Shown one piece after another: positions 50,965-60,512 of a stretch of 64,000 nt of DNA (position 1 is the first letter of the stretch; each line of letters begins with the position of its first letter). Origin of the DNA: Gelidibacter salicanalis. GTDB lineage: Bacteria > Bacteroidota > Bacteroidia > Flavobacteriales > Flavobacteriaceae. Under the pieces are notes generated by a model. That model made no database searches. It saw nothing but the letters and a program-made list of their open reading frames with translations, and was not told the DNA's origin. The stretch is taken from contig NZ_VORX01000003.1 of assembly GCF_007997285.1 (NCBI RefSeq), forward strand, positions 434,001 to 498,000, read 5' to 3'. Made by a program: the position numbers and the translations under genes.

Positions 50965-52122
50965 TTATTGAGCCATCATCTTATAGGTTTCATCAATATA
51001 CGTATAAATATCTTCCGTAAAGGGATCTACAGCTTCATCCACTTTTAAAGAGTGATGCCCTAATCGAATAATAATTAGGTTGTCTTCAGGTTGCACAATA
51101 ACGTATTGGCCTAAATGGCCACGCATCATGAAGTAATCCCTTCCATTGTGGTTTTGGAGCAGCCACCAGCCGTAGCCGTATTCCGGACTTTTGGAAAAGC
51201 GTGGCGTAATCGACTTCGCAACAAATGCCGAGTCTAATAGTTGTTTCCCGTTCCATTTGCCGTGGTCTTTAAACAACTTTCCATAGCGTGCAAAATCTTT
51301 AGCGTTGCTGGCAATACAGCAATAGGCTTTAACTAGATCATTGTCTTCACTATCTACTTGCCAAAGTGTGGCATTTTCAGAACCTAAAGGTTTCCAGAAG
51401 GATTCTGAGAAATAGTCGTATAATTTTTTGCCTGTAGCTTTTTCGATGACCATGGCCAACAATTGGGTGTCTCCACTGGCATATTTAAAAGTTTGTCCAG
51501 GTGTATCTACCACTTTTAATCCCAGAATAACTTTTTCTAAGTCATCGTCAAAATAGGCGCGGGTGGTAATAGATAATGGGGAATAGTAAGCTTCATCCCA
51601 ATTGGTTCCTGAGCTCATCGATGATAAATCGCCCACGGTCATTTGAGCCGCTTTTCCTTTACTAAATTCAGCGAAGAAATCGCCTACGGGTTGGTCTAAG
51701 CTCTTAATATGACCTTCTTCAATAGCCTTTTGCATCAATCCAGACACATAACTCTTGGCCATAGAAAAGGAATTCGATTTAGAATCTTCCGTAAAACCAT
51801 CGTAGTAATTCTCATACCAAATACTATCATTTTTTATAATAACGTAAGCCACGGTACCTAATTGAGCATTTATTTTTTGAAGTGACTCTGTTTCTTTGGC
51901 GACGTTATAGTTGACGTGATTGGGCCAAGGTTGTGCGGTGCCATTAGCCACAATTTGGTTATCGAATTCTTTATAGTCCTCAAGATAGGCTGTAGAATGG
52001 CCTTTTAAATATATGGTACGTACCGCTTTTAATAGATAATCAGTGTCTGTAATGTATAGAATGGCTACGGTTAAGAGTAATACAGCGAGGATCCATTTTA
52101 AGGAAGTTGTAAGCATTTTCAT
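50965..52122 (-). CDS. Serine hydrolase, class C beta-lactamase family
   Basis: A 385-residue exported or membrane-anchored protein with an N-terminal hydrophobic segment (LKWILAVLLLTVAILYI). The nucleophile motif is SMAK (S120-x-x-K123). The later KAYCCIASNAKDFARYG segment is at the Tyr position and MRGHLGQYV gives the third motif (HxG). Such proteins are usually peptidases or esterases rather than true beta-lactamases. The natural substrate is unknown. It probably forms an operon with the exonuclease gene. Confidence 0.85.
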   Translation of the reverse strand: MKMLTTSLKWILAVLLLTVAILYITDTDYLLKAVRTIYLKGHSTAYLEDYKEFDNQIVANGTAQPWPNHVNYNVAKETESLQKINAQLGTVAYVIIKNDSIWYENYYDGFTEDSKSNSFSMAKSYVSGLMQKAIEEGHIKSLDQPVGDFFAEFSKGKAAQMTVGDLSSMSSGTNWDEAYYSPLSITTRAYFDDDLEKVILGLKVVDTPGQTFKYASGDTQLLAMVIEKATGKKLYDYFSESFWKPLGSENATLWQVDSEDNDLVKAYCCIASNAKDFARYGKLFKDHGKWNGKQLLDSAFVAKSITPRFSKSPEYGYGWWLLQNHNGRDYFMMRGHLGQYVIVQPEDNLIIIRLGHHSLKVDEAVDPFTEDIYTYIDETYKMMAQ

Positions 52123-52249
52123 AAGGTGGTGTTAGGAAGAATAAATATAGGGAAATTTGCGCATCATCCGTACTACGTAATTTTAATAGGGTTTAGTATT
52201 ACTTCTGATTATAATGTCGGAATGACAAAAAAAACATTAGAAGGATCAC

Positions 52250-52723
52250 TTAAAATAGACGTTGTTGTTTATAAGGGCTTTCATGCTCTAACAACCATTG
52301 TTTGCGCAATAATCCACCAGCATAGCCGGTTAGGCTACCATCACTTCCGATGACGCGATGACACGGTACCACAATCCAGAGTGGATTTTTACCGTTGGCG
52401 TTGGCGACAGCTCTGATCGCTTTAACGTCGCCTAATTGTTGGGAGAGTTGGAGATAGGATAGGGTAGTTCCGTAGGGAATGTTTTGAAGAGCTTCCCAGA
52501 CGCGGTTTTGAAAGGCTGTGCCTTGGGGATTGAGATTAAGGTCGAAGACTTTTCGGGTTCCTTCAAAATATTCTAAAAGTTGCTGCACACAATCTTGGAG
52601 TGCAACAGGTATGATGTCTGTATGTCTTTCTTCGGAGTTGAGAATCGTTATTGACGCTATGCCCTGAGCGTCGCCACTAATTTTGGTGAACCCTAAGGGC
52701 GATGAAATGATGCATTGTTCCAC
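52250..52723 (-). CDS. ogt: Methylated-DNA-[protein]-cysteine S-methyltransferase
   Basis: A 157-residue suicide repair protein that removes alkyl groups from O6 of guanine. The acceptor cysteine is in VVPCHRVIG, preceded by IRAVANANGKNPL and the helix-turn-helix part FQNRVWEALQNIPYGTTLSYLQLSQQLG, and followed by LTGYAGGLLRKQWLLEHE. The start is GTG within TAGTG, overlapping the stop of the CNNM gene, so translation is probably coupled. Confidence 0.94.
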   Translation of the reverse strand: MEQCIISSPLGFTKISGDAQGIASITILNSEERHTDIIPVALQDCVQQLLEYFEGTRKVFDLNLNPQGTAFQNRVWEALQNIPYGTTLSYLQLSQQLGDVKAIRAVANANGKNPLWIVVPCHRVIGSDGSLTGYAGGLLRKQWLLEHESPYKQQRLF

Positions 52724-53841
52724 TAGCTGGTAGGGGTTGAGCCTTTCTCTTGCGGTTTGATCACATCAGGATGATCCACCTCTTCATTGAGCATCCCTAA
52801 ACGTTTGGCGCGAGATGCCCAGCTTTTTCTAGCCTGCTCCTGAAGATCAGCAACATTATCGCTTTCGTCCATAATTTCGAGTCCTAAAAGGGTTTCAATC
52901 ACATCTTCCATAGTGACCAATCCGGTTACCGTTCCGTATTCATCCACCACCAAGGCCATATGATTTTTACTTTCCACTAATTTTTCAAACAATGTCGGAA
53001 TAGCGAGATTGCGTTCAATGATGATAATTTCCCGTCGGATATCTGCCAGTGTTTTCGTGTCATGATCTAAAGCCATTTCTTTATAGATATCATCCTTTAA
53101 CACCAAACCGGTAATATTATCTGGGTTTTCAGAATACACTGGAATTCTGGACACACGGAGATCCTGATTCTTATCAAAAAATGTTTTAACAGAGGTCGTT
53201 TCATCTTCAGACACCATGATGGTGCGTGGCGTCATGATATCTTTGGCTAAAATTTTTCTAAAGTTCAATAGGTTTTTGATCACCTTACTTTCTGATTCTT
53301 TAAAAACGCCTTCGTCTTGCGCAATGTCCGCCATGGCCAAAAAACTGTCTCTGCTTACCGTGCTCACATGGGCGTTTTTCCCGCCAATTAACTTAGTTGT
53401 CAATTGTAACAGCCAAAGGATACCAGTATATTTTAATGGAAAAATTAAAATCGTGAGCGCCGTCGTCGTAAATCCACCCAATTTTTTCCAATAGGTTGCA
53501 CCAATGGTTTTTGGGATGATTTCAGATAAAACTAAGATCAAAAGCGTCATCACTGCAGACACAATCATAATGGAATTATCGCCGTTTCCAAATACTTTTT
53601 CAGCTTGAACACCCACCAAAATAGCACCTACAGTATGCGCTATGGTATTTAATGTTAAGATAGCAATTAGTGGTTTGTCAACATCCTTTTTTAACGCTTC
53701 CAAGGTCTCAGCGTAACTTTTATTTTCTTTCTTTTTAATATTGATAAACGTTGGCGTAACACTCAATAAAACCGCTTCTAAAATGGAACATAGAAAGGAA
53801 AAGAAAATGGAAACGAAGGCATATAGGAAGAGTAATGTCAT
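52723..53841 (-). CDS. CNNM (DUF21) and CBS-pair membrane protein
   Basis: A 372-residue protein. A DUF21/CNNM membrane domain has three or four helices (LFLYAFVSIFFSFLCSILEAVLLS; PLIAILTLNTIAHTVGAILVG; ILVLSEIIPKTIGA). A cytosolic pair of CBS domains follows (IMTPRTIMVSEDETTSV; SKNHMALVVDEYGTVTGLVTMEDVIETLLG). The C-terminal CorC_HlyC domain usual in longer members is missing. The family is linked to Mg2+ or other divalent cation transport. It leads a two-gene unit with ogt. Confidence 0.88.
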   Translation of the reverse strand: MTLLFLYAFVSIFFSFLCSILEAVLLSVTPTFINIKKKENKSYAETLEALKKDVDKPLIAILTLNTIAHTVGAILVGVQAEKVFGNGDNSIMIVSAVMTLLILVLSEIIPKTIGATYWKKLGGFTTTALTILIFPLKYTGILWLLQLTTKLIGGKNAHVSTVSRDSFLAMADIAQDEGVFKESESKVIKNLLNFRKILAKDIMTPRTIMVSEDETTSVKTFFDKNQDLRVSRIPVYSENPDNITGLVLKDDIYKEMALDHDTKTLADIRREIIIIERNLAIPTLFEKLVESKNHMALVVDEYGTVTGLVTMEDVIETLLGLEIMDESDNVADLQEQARKSWASRAKRLGMLNEEVDHPDVIKPQEKGSTPTS

Positions 53842-54207
53842 TAAGCTTGGAGTTTAAATGCTAATTTAGGGATATTATTAGAGTCTATGTTTCCTCATAA
53901 CAATAAATTTTAACTCTCTAGAAAAATGTTGGTGTTGAAAAACAACGAATTTAGAATGGGTTCTAAAGGTGGAGAACTATTCTTTTGTTTTTGAAAGAAC
54001 CTTAATTGGAGCGTCGTTCTTCTCCCGTTTGATCGCAACGTTGTTCGTGTTCCTGATTTAGAATTTGGTTCGAAGTGGTGTGTATGGTAATCAATTACAG
54101 GACTTCATATTCGATAATAGCATAGAATGGTGTCTTTTTCTACCAATTGCTTGCTCCATTTTCCTAGGGCCAGCGTTCAAACTTCTAATGGTTATGGTTG
54201 CTAAAAA
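53842..54207. other. Non-coding stretch between hemB terminator and the CNNM gene
   Basis: About 370 bases without a supported gene; open frames are below 40 codons and have no promoter box or terminator. No tRNA or decayed gene was recognised. Confidence 0.5.
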
Positions 54208-54262
54208 TTGAGCGCTTTATGAAGTTTCCAATTCGGGATGAAACTCACCATAAAGTGCTCAA
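54208..54262 (-). terminator. Terminator of the hem operon, after hemB
   Basis: TTGAGCGCTTTATG (54208-54221) pairs with CATAAAGTGCTCAA (54249-54262) with one G-T pair; inside, AGTTTC/GAAACT extends the stem. On the minus strand TTTTTAG follows. It lies 24 bp after the hemB stop. Confidence 0.78.
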
Positions 54263-54285
54263 TGTAAAATTTATTTGGTCGTGTT

Positions 54286-55278
54286 TTAAGAATTCAAAAT
54301 CCTGATGACATCTTTGGCAAAATAGGAAGCAATCACATCAGCACCGGCACGTTTTATGGCGGTAATTTGCTCCATCACCACTGCATCGTGGTCTAGCCAA
54401 CCTTTTTCTGCGGCTGCTTTTAGCATGGCATATTCGCCAGACACTTGGTACACCGCTACAGGTACATCTACGGCATTTTTAATTTCGCGAACGATATCCA
54501 AATAGCACAAACCTGGTTTAATCATGACAATATCTGCCCCTTCGTCAATATCCATTTCGGTTTCTCTGAGCGCTTCAAATCTGTTGGCGTAATCCATTTG
54601 ATAGGTTTTCTTATCCTTTGGAATATTTTTCATGTTTACAGGTGCAGAATCTAAGGCATCACGGAAAGGACCATAAAATGACGAAGCATATTTTGCGGAA
54701 TAGCTCATAATGCCGGTGTCCGTAAAGCCTTCGTCTTCTAGTGCCTCTCTAATGGCTAAAATGCGACCGTCCATCATATCACTCGGTGCAACAAAATCGG
54801 CACCAGCGTTAGCGTGCGAAACGCTCATTTGCGCTAACATGTCAGCACTCTCGTCATTTAAAATGATGCCATTTTCAATAATCCCGTCGTGGCCATAAGC
54901 CGAATACGGATCAAAGGCCACGTCAGTCATTACCAACATCTCTGGACAGGCATTTTTAACCGTTTTAATAGCACGTTGCATTAAGCCGTTGTCATTAAGT
55001 GCTTCAGCGCCCTTATTGTCTTTAAGGTTATCCGGTACTTTTACAAAAAGTAATACTGATTTTAAGCCCATCTGCCATAAGTCTTTCACTTCTTTTTCAA
55101 GTAAGTCTAAACTGTAGCGGTAATAATTTGGCATGGATGCTATTTCCTCTTTCACGTTTTTGCCTTCCACTACAAAAAGTGGGACTAAAAAATCGTTTGG
55201 AGAGATGATAGTCTCTCTTACCAATGAACGAATGGCTTCATTAGCTCTCAAACGTCTATTTCTTCTTAATGGGTACAT
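54286..55278 (-). CDS. hemB: Porphobilinogen synthase (delta-aminolevulinic acid dehydratase)
   Basis: A 330-residue cytosolic enzyme joining two 5-aminolevulinates. The two Schiff-base lysines are in YSAKYASSFYGPFRDA and MIKPGLCYLDI. The metal region DVAFDPYSAYGHDG lacks the cysteine triad of zinc-dependent enzymes, so it is the Mg2+-type or metal-independent class. It ends the minus-strand heme cluster, 71 bp after hemF, with a strong terminator. Confidence 0.97.
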   Translation of the reverse strand: MYPLRRNRRLRANEAIRSLVRETIISPNDFLVPLFVVEGKNVKEEIASMPNYYRYSLDLLEKEVKDLWQMGLKSVLLFVKVPDNLKDNKGAEALNDNGLMQRAIKTVKNACPEMLVMTDVAFDPYSAYGHDGIIENGIILNDESADMLAQMSVSHANAGADFVAPSDMMDGRILAIREALEDEGFTDTGIMSYSAKYASSFYGPFRDALDSAPVNMKNIPKDKKTYQMDYANRFEALRETEMDIDEGADIVMIKPGLCYLDIVREIKNAVDVPVAVYQVSGEYAMLKAAAEKGWLDHDAVVMEQITAIKRAGADVIASYFAKDVIRILNS

Positions 55279-55349
55279 AATTTAAATCTTCAAAGTGCAG
55301 CATCACTACTGCGGTTTATATAATATGTTACGCAATTCGCGTACGTTGT

Positions 55350-56261
55350 TTACGGTATTGTAATCCAATCGACTGGATTTTTCAAAACATTTAATAATTG
55401 TTCCTCTTCGCTCCCTGCTTCTGGATGGTGGTCATACACCCACTGCACGTGTGGCGGTAAACTCATCAAAATACTTTCTATGCGACCATTGGTTTTTAAC
55501 CCGAACAAGGTGCCTTTATCGTGTACCAAGTTGAACTCTACATAGCGCCCACGACGTATTTCTTGCCAAGTTCTTTGGGCATCTGTGTAATCAAGATGTT
55601 TACGTTTTTCTACAATGGGTACATAAGATTCTAAGAAACTATTACCGACCTCTGTTACAAATGCAAACCAATCTTGCATAGAAAATGTATCGGTAGATTT
55701 GCAATAATCAAAGAATAAACCCCCAACTCCACGGGCTTCATTGCGATGAGCATTCCAGAAATAGGCATCACACTTCTTTTTGTAGAAATCATAATATTCC
55801 GGATGGTGTTTGTCGCAAGCGGCTTTACAAACCTGATGAAAATGGACGGCATCATCTTCAAACAAATAATAGGGCGTTAAATCCTGTCCGCCGCCAAACC
55901 AAGAATCGGCAATATTTCCATTTTGATCGTACAATTCAAAATAGCGCCAATTGGCATGTACTGTTGGGACCTTTGGGTTTTTTGGATGCAATACCAAGCT
56001 TAGGCCACAGGCGAAAAAGTTGGCATCAGTAACCCCAAAGTACTGTTGCATACTTTCCGGTAATTCGCCATGAACTGCAGAAATGTTGACACCTCCTTTT
56101 TCAAAAACGTCTCCGTTTTCTATAACGCGCGTCCGTCCGCCGCCACCTTCGGGGCGTTCCCAAACATCCTGTCGAAATGTCGCTTTGCCATCAACTTCTT
56201 CAAGTTTTGCAGTGATGGTATCTTGTAATTCGAGTATATAATTGTAAAATTTATCTTTCAT
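55350..56261 (-). CDS. hemF: Oxygen-dependent coproporphyrinogen III oxidase
   Basis: A 303-residue enzyme converting coproporphyrinogen III to protoporphyrinogen IX with O2 (E. coli HemF is 299). HANWRYFEL, SWFGGGQDLTPYY, HRNEARGVGGLFFDY and RGRYVEFNLVHDKGTLFGLKT are the conserved blocks. It needs oxygen, indicating an aerobic lifestyle. The start overlaps the GNAT gene by 4 bp. Confidence 0.97.
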   Translation of the reverse strand: MKDKFYNYILELQDTITAKLEEVDGKATFRQDVWERPEGGGGRTRVIENGDVFEKGGVNISAVHGELPESMQQYFGVTDANFFACGLSLVLHPKNPKVPTVHANWRYFELYDQNGNIADSWFGGGQDLTPYYLFEDDAVHFHQVCKAACDKHHPEYYDFYKKKCDAYFWNAHRNEARGVGGLFFDYCKSTDTFSMQDWFAFVTEVGNSFLESYVPIVEKRKHLDYTDAQRTWQEIRRGRYVEFNLVHDKGTLFGLKTNGRIESILMSLPPHVQWVYDHHPEAGSEEEQLLNVLKNPVDWITIP

Positions 56262-56791
56262 ATTGTTAATTCAAATAGTTCCATATCTAGAGGAGCTTCA
56301 TTTAAGGGCGTAAATTCATTAATTAAAGTCCGTTTCCATGTAAACCCAGCATTTAAAGCGACGTTTAGGCTAGAGACGTTGGTTTTATGGGTAATGATTT
56401 GCATGGTTGTCAATCCGAGCTTATCTCTGACGTAGGACGACACTGCTAAAATGGCTTCACTCATCAAACCTTTACCTTTGTGACCGTTACCGATGCAATA
56501 CGCAAATTCGCCCTGGTTAGTATCCCAATTAATTTGTTTTAAAATGATCAAACCTATAATTTGAATGTGATATTTATCTTTTAGGACAAATACAAATTCC
56601 TCTTTATTTTCAGCTGCTTCAATTTTTATTTTGATGTAATTTTTGGTGCTTTGTAAGGTTCTGTTATCCGCTAAGGTCAACGGTAAAAAACGTATAAATC
56701 GTTGAGTATTGGATACCAATAGTTTGTTCAGTTGCAAGGCATCATCGGGCACTAATTCTGAAATGCTGAGCGAGTCTGAACTATAGATCAT
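56258..56791 (-). CDS. GNAT family N-acetyltransferase (RimJ/RimL-like)
   Basis: A 177-residue acetyltransferase. The acetyl-CoA-binding motif is in AYCIGNGHKGKGLMSEAILAV (GxGxxG/A-like), and the C-terminal SLNVALNAGFTWKRT is the usual RimL-type tail. The acceptor (a ribosomal protein N-terminus, an amine or an antibiotic) is unknown. It sits inside the heme cluster with overlaps on both sides (4 bp and 11 bp), so it is cotranscribed with hemF. Confidence 0.87.
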   Translation of the reverse strand: MIYSSDSLSISELVPDDALQLNKLLVSNTQRFIRFLPLTLADNRTLQSTKNYIKIKIEAAENKEEFVFVLKDKYHIQIIGLIILKQINWDTNQGEFAYCIGNGHKGKGLMSEAILAVSSYVRDKLGLTTMQIITHKTNVSSLNVALNAGFTWKRTLINEFTPLNEAPLDMELFELTI

Positions 56792-57557
56792 GAGAGGTTA
56801 GTCTGTTTTGTGCTTTTAGGGCTTTTACGGTTTCTGTTGAGGCTGCAGTTACTGATAGGGGTAACACTAGAATAATTCCTATCACCGGAATCAAAAGGAA
56901 GAGCATAAATACTATTCCGTTGCCAATGGCCAATCCGCGATGTTCTTTTACAAAAGTGATGCTTTCATCGTATTTAAAATGGCGCTCCAAGGTGTAGTCC
57001 ATATTTCCGAATCCTGCATAATAGGCTTGTATCAAAAACACTAAAACTGTCGAGATGATACCCACAACCGGAATAAACCCAATCAGTATAATAGGAATGG
57101 TGAATAGCAGTTCTAACAACAAATTCCGTAGGTTAATTCGTGTACCTCTCCATAATTGTTCTGCAAACGAGGTATCCCGATGATTATGCCTTTCAACCCC
57201 TAATAGATGCGCCTCAATTTTTTCTGACACGGGGCTCATAAATGGCGCGGCCAAGGCCATTACAATATGTTTGTAAAGAATAAATCCTATGATAAGAATT
57301 AAAACTCCGCTTAAAATCTCACTAATGAGCAAAAAAGTTTCTTTTCCCCAATCCCATATCCATAGTTTTGAAATATAATTTCCAAAATTATCAGATAGGC
57401 CATACGCTGCAATGATGATGGTGCTCGCAACAACGATGCTGATACCTATAGGGACGCCAAAATACTTCCAAAGGTTGAGTTTGGAAATCAGTTTGAACGT
57501 TCCGGCATAGGCTGTTATACCTCTAAAAATATTGCGTACCATAGCTTGAGATAACAC
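56781..57557 (-). CDS. EI24/CysZ-like membrane protein
   Basis: A 258-residue protein with about six membrane segments. MLSQAMVRNIFRGITAYAGTFKLISKLNLWKYFGVPIGIS and FGNMDYTLERHF are typical of the EI24 domain family, which includes the sulfate transporter CysZ. In Flavobacteriaceae it commonly lies in the heme cluster between hemE and hemF. Transport of a sulfur or heme-related solute is possible but not shown. Confidence 0.82.
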   Translation of the reverse strand: MLSQAMVRNIFRGITAYAGTFKLISKLNLWKYFGVPIGISIVVASTIIIAAYGLSDNFGNYISKLWIWDWGKETFLLISEILSGVLILIIGFILYKHIVMALAAPFMSPVSEKIEAHLLGVERHNHRDTSFAEQLWRGTRINLRNLLLELLFTIPIILIGFIPVVGIISTVLVFLIQAYYAGFGNMDYTLERHFKYDESITFVKEHRGLAIGNGIVFMLFLLIPVIGIILVLPLSVTAASTETVKALKAQNRLTSHDL

Positions 57558-57607
57558 CTCATAGCTCCGGAATTTCGCGACTCAAAATCTATGAGGGTTT
57601 TTATATT

Positions 57608-58639
57608 TTAGTTTGGAATTTGGTATTCCTTCACTGCATCAATAAACGCTTTTGCATTGTCTAATGGAATGTTAGGTAAAATACCGTGACCTAAATTTAC
57701 GATATATCTGTCTTTGCCAAACTCATTAATCATCTGATGTACCATCTTTTTGATTTCTGCAGGTGGAGAAAATAGTCGGGTTGGGTCAAAATTACCTTGT
57801 AAGGTGATTTTTCCACCAGATAAATACCGTGCATTCTGTGGAGAACAGGTCCAATCAATTCCCAAAGCAGAGGCATTAGAATGAGCCATATCGTGCAACG
57901 CAAACCAACAGCCTTTACCAAAGGCAATTACTGGAGCATCATCCTTTAGGGCTTCAATGATTTGGTTGATGTATTGCCATGAAAATTCTGTATAATCAGT
58001 AGGCGATAACATGCCTCCCCACGAATCAAAAATCTGCACTGCATCACAACCAACGGCTACTTTAGCTTTTAAGTAAGTGATGGTGGTATCAGTAATTTTT
58101 TGTAATAATTGGTGTGCTGCAATGGGATTTGTAAAACAAAACTGCTTCGCTTTGTCAAAGTTTTTACTGCCCTGACCTTGTACACAATAGCATAATATCG
58201 TCCAAGGTGAACCGGCAAAACCAATAAGTGGCACCTCGTCATTCAGCATTTCCTTTGTGAGTTTAATGGCTTGCATCACATAATCCAATGCGACATGAAC
58301 ATCAGGAACAATGACATTGTCAACATCCTTTTGAGTGCGGATAGGATTTGGTAAATATGGTCCAAAATCCGGTTTCATTTGCACCTCAATATTCATCGCT
58401 TGAGGGATGACCAAAATATCGCTGAATAAAATGGCGGCATCCATACTGTAACGACGTATAGGTTGCACCGTAATTTCACTGGCCAATTCTGGAGTACGGC
58501 AACGTGTAAAGAAGTCGTATTTAGCTTTTATTTCTTGAAACTCCGGTAAGTAACGTCCCGCTTGACGCATCATCCAAACTGGAGGACGATCAACTGTTTC
58601 TCCTCTTAATGCTTTTAAGTATAAATCGTTTTTTATCAT
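57608..58639 (-). CDS. hemE: Uroporphyrinogen decarboxylase
   Basis: A 343-residue enzyme that removes four acetate carboxyls to give coproporphyrinogen III. The N-terminal [17 protein letters not shown] and [13 protein letters not shown] contain the catalytic arginine and aspartate residues; [11 protein letters not shown] and [10 protein letters not shown] follow. The ATG at 58639 is preferred to one three codons upstream since homologues begin MIKND and the upstream bases belong to a palindromic hairpin. It is separated from hemC by about 300 bp. Confidence 0.96.
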   Translation of the reverse strand: MIKNDLYLKALRGETVDRPPVWMMRQAGRYLPEFQEIKAKYDFFTRCRTPELASEITVQPIRRYSMDAAILFSDILVIPQAMNIEVQMKPDFGPYLPNPIRTQKDVDNVIVPDVHVALDYVMQAIKLTKEMLNDEVPLIGFAGSPWTILCYCVQGQGSKNFDKAKQFCFTNPIAAHQLLQKITDTTITYLKAKVAVGCDAVQIFDSWGGMLSPTDYTEFSWQYINQIIEALKDDAPVIAFGKGCWFALHDMAHSNASALGIDWTCSPQNARYLSGGKITLQGNFDPTRLFSPPAEIKKMVHQMINEFGKDRYIVNLGHGILPNIPLDNAKAFIDAVKEYQIPN

Positions 58640-58647
58640 GTCCCACA

Positions 58648-58665
58648 TTCCTGCGATGGCAAGAA
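58648..58665 (-). repeat. Start-proximal palindromic hairpin before hemE
   Basis: On the sense strand: GAGA, TTCTTGC, loop CATC, GCAGGAA (one G-U pair), ending 8 nt before the ATG at 58639. Same plan as the trpS hairpin. Confidence 0.65.
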
Positions 58666-58934
58666 TCTCCTTGTTTTAAGTTATAAATATTCTTTTAAAT
58701 TAGTGAAACTCAATTTTTAAAAGTTGCGAAGCAATGAATTAAAAATTGTTGGTTGAACTAATCCCGCTTTTTAGCGGGATCCTTGGGTTTTATTCCCCGA
58801 CGCTCTGCGTTGAAATAAAAAAGGAACTTCTACCTGATACCTCGTACCCTTGGGTCGAGGTTGTTCATTTAATATATGATGTTGTCAATACAACCTATTA
58901 ATTCTATTTTAAAAAGGCTTGAAGCCGCAAATGG
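58666..58934. other. hemC-hemE spacer with two strong hairpins
   Basis: ATCCCGCT-TTTT-AGCGGGAT (58761-58780, perfect 8-bp stem). Also ACCTCG-T-ACCC-TT-GGGT-CGAGGT (58839-58861). No gene or promoter box was seen. Either hairpin could end part of the hemA-hemC transcripts, though neither has a clear T-run. Confidence 0.6.
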
Positions 58935-60512
58935 TTATGCGTACTGTTCGTTGACCAAATCAATCACACTTTCCACCGTTGGAATTTTTGCCACGCGTAC
59001 ATCTTCAAAATGCTTTTTAGCTTCGTTCGCGGTCGTCTCGCCTATACAGTAGGCCACTTTTTGTGCTGGCTCATTATGTTCTAAAAAAGCGGCAACAGTG
59101 GAAGGGCTGTAAAACATAATGCCTTCAATTTTAGAATCGATTTCTGTCGCGTCCAATATTGTTTTATAAGCCTCAACCTCATTCACTTTAATGTGGTTCT
59201 TTTCTAGCGTTTGAGAAATCTCGTCCAAACGGATATCACTACAAAAATGAGTCACTTCTGTGCCGTCAATAAATTCCACTAAATGATCAGCTAACAATTT
59301 GGCGTAATTTTCAGAATGTTTAACTTTTCCAATTTTCGTTTCAATCAGTTTTTTGGTGCGACGACCCACGCAATAAATGTTTTTAAACTGTAATTCTTCT
59401 TTTGGAACAATAGCAGTAATAGCTTCCACCGCATTTTGACTGGTGATGATCACATTTTGAATAGGCGACTTTAAAAGTGGTTTTGGAATTCTGTTCAAGC
59501 TAATTTTTAAAAAATCAGTACTTTCTACATTCACATTCTGAAAACGCTGACGCTGCAATTCAGACAAGTTCTTGGTAGAGAATATTTTTACATTTTTATC
59601 TGCATCGTCAAGTTCATTCATGATTCTGCTTCCGCCACGCTCCAAAACATATTCGGCAGCATATTGCGCCATATTATGGTGGTTGCCGAGTTTCTCTTTA
59701 CGAGTCACTTCAATTTTTTTGCTGCCATCTAAACTCAACAAGACCCCTTGAAAGGATACTTCTTCATTTTTAATGAAAGCCAAAGCACCAATTGGTGCTG
59801 AACAGCCACCTTCCAACAGATTTAAAAATGTACGCTCTATAGTAGTGCAAATTTCTGTTTCTTCATGGTTTATTTCTTTGCACATGGCCAGGATTTCCTC
59901 ATCGTCTTCACGAGCAGTAACCATAATAGCGCCCTGTCCCGGTGCCGGAACCATCCACTCTAAATTTATAGCTTCTTCTGGGCGTACACCAATTCTGCCA
60001 ATACCCGCGGCGGCAAATATGGCACCATCCCAATCTTCATTATCTTCCAGTTTTTGTAATCTGGTATTCACATTTCCGCGTAAACCGACGATTGTGTGGG
60101 TTGGGTAACGGCTGAGCCATTGGGCTTTACGTCTTAAACTTCCGGTCGCAATAATGGCTTCCCGTTGGGATAAAAACTCTTCATTGTCTTTAAAAACTAA
60201 AGTATCTCTAACATTGCCGCGTTTTATAACGGCGGCCTGTACAATGCCTGTAGGCAATAACGTAGGCACATCCTTTAAAGAATGTACGGCAATATCAATT
60301 TTATTGTTGAGCATAGCCGTGTCAAGAATACGTGTAAAGACGCCGGTAATGCCTAATTCGTAAATGGGTTTATCCAGCAGCATATCGCCGGTAGATTTCA
60401 CGGGAACCAAGACGGTTTTATGACCCAAATGTTCGAGTTGTTGTTGTATAGTTTTGGCTTGCCATAGCGCAAGTTCGCTATCGCGGGTACCAATTCTTAT
60501 AAGTTTAGACAT
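58935..60512 (-). CDS. hemC: Hydroxymethylbilane synthase fused to uroporphyrinogen-III synthase
   Basis: A 525-residue two-domain protein. Residues 1 to about 305 are HemC: RIGTRDSELALWQAK, AVHSLKDVPT, GSLRRKAQ, LRGNVNTRL, and the dipyrromethane cysteine in GGCSAPIGA. From about residue 310 on, a HemD-like domain follows (IQNVIITSQNAVEAI, YCVGRRTKKLIETKIG, YSPSTVAAFL, YCIGETTANEAKKH). HemC alone is normally about 310 residues, so the extra 215 match the missing hemD. It overlaps hemA by 8 bp. Confidence 0.93.
   Translation of the reverse strand: MSKLIRIGTRDSELALWQAKTIQQQLEHLGHKTVLVPVKSTGDMLLDKPIYELGITGVFTRILDTAMLNNKIDIAVHSLKDVPTLLPTGIVQAAVIKRGNVRDTLVFKDNEEFLSQREAIIATGSLRRKAQWLSRYPTHTIVGLRGNVNTRLQKLEDNEDWDGAIFAAAGIGRIGVRPEEAINLEWMVPAPGQGAIMVTAREDDEEILAMCKEINHEETEICTTIERTFLNLLEGGCSAPIGALAFIKNEEVSFQGVLLSLDGSKKIEVTRKEKLGNHHNMAQYAAEYVLERGGSRIMNELDDADKNVKIFSTKNLSELQRQRFQNVNVESTDFLKISLNRIPKPLLKSPIQNVIITSQNAVEAITAIVPKEELQFKNIYCVGRRTKKLIETKIGKVKHSENYAKLLADHLVEFIDGTEVTHFCSDIRLDEISQTLEKNHIKVNEVEAYKTILDATEIDSKIEGIMFYSPSTVAAFLEHNEPAQKVAYCIGETTANEAKKHFEDVRVAKIPTVESVIDLVNEQYA

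Noticed and set aside
50965-52122. True class C beta-lactamase conferring resistance
   Set aside because: The SxxK and HxG motifs are present but the protein shows the general serine hydrolase pattern of Bacteroidota envelope enzymes; no regulator or resistance context.
53842-54207. Possible decayed gene or tRNA between hemB and the CNNM gene
   Set aside because: No cloverleaf, no conserved domain and only very short frames were found.
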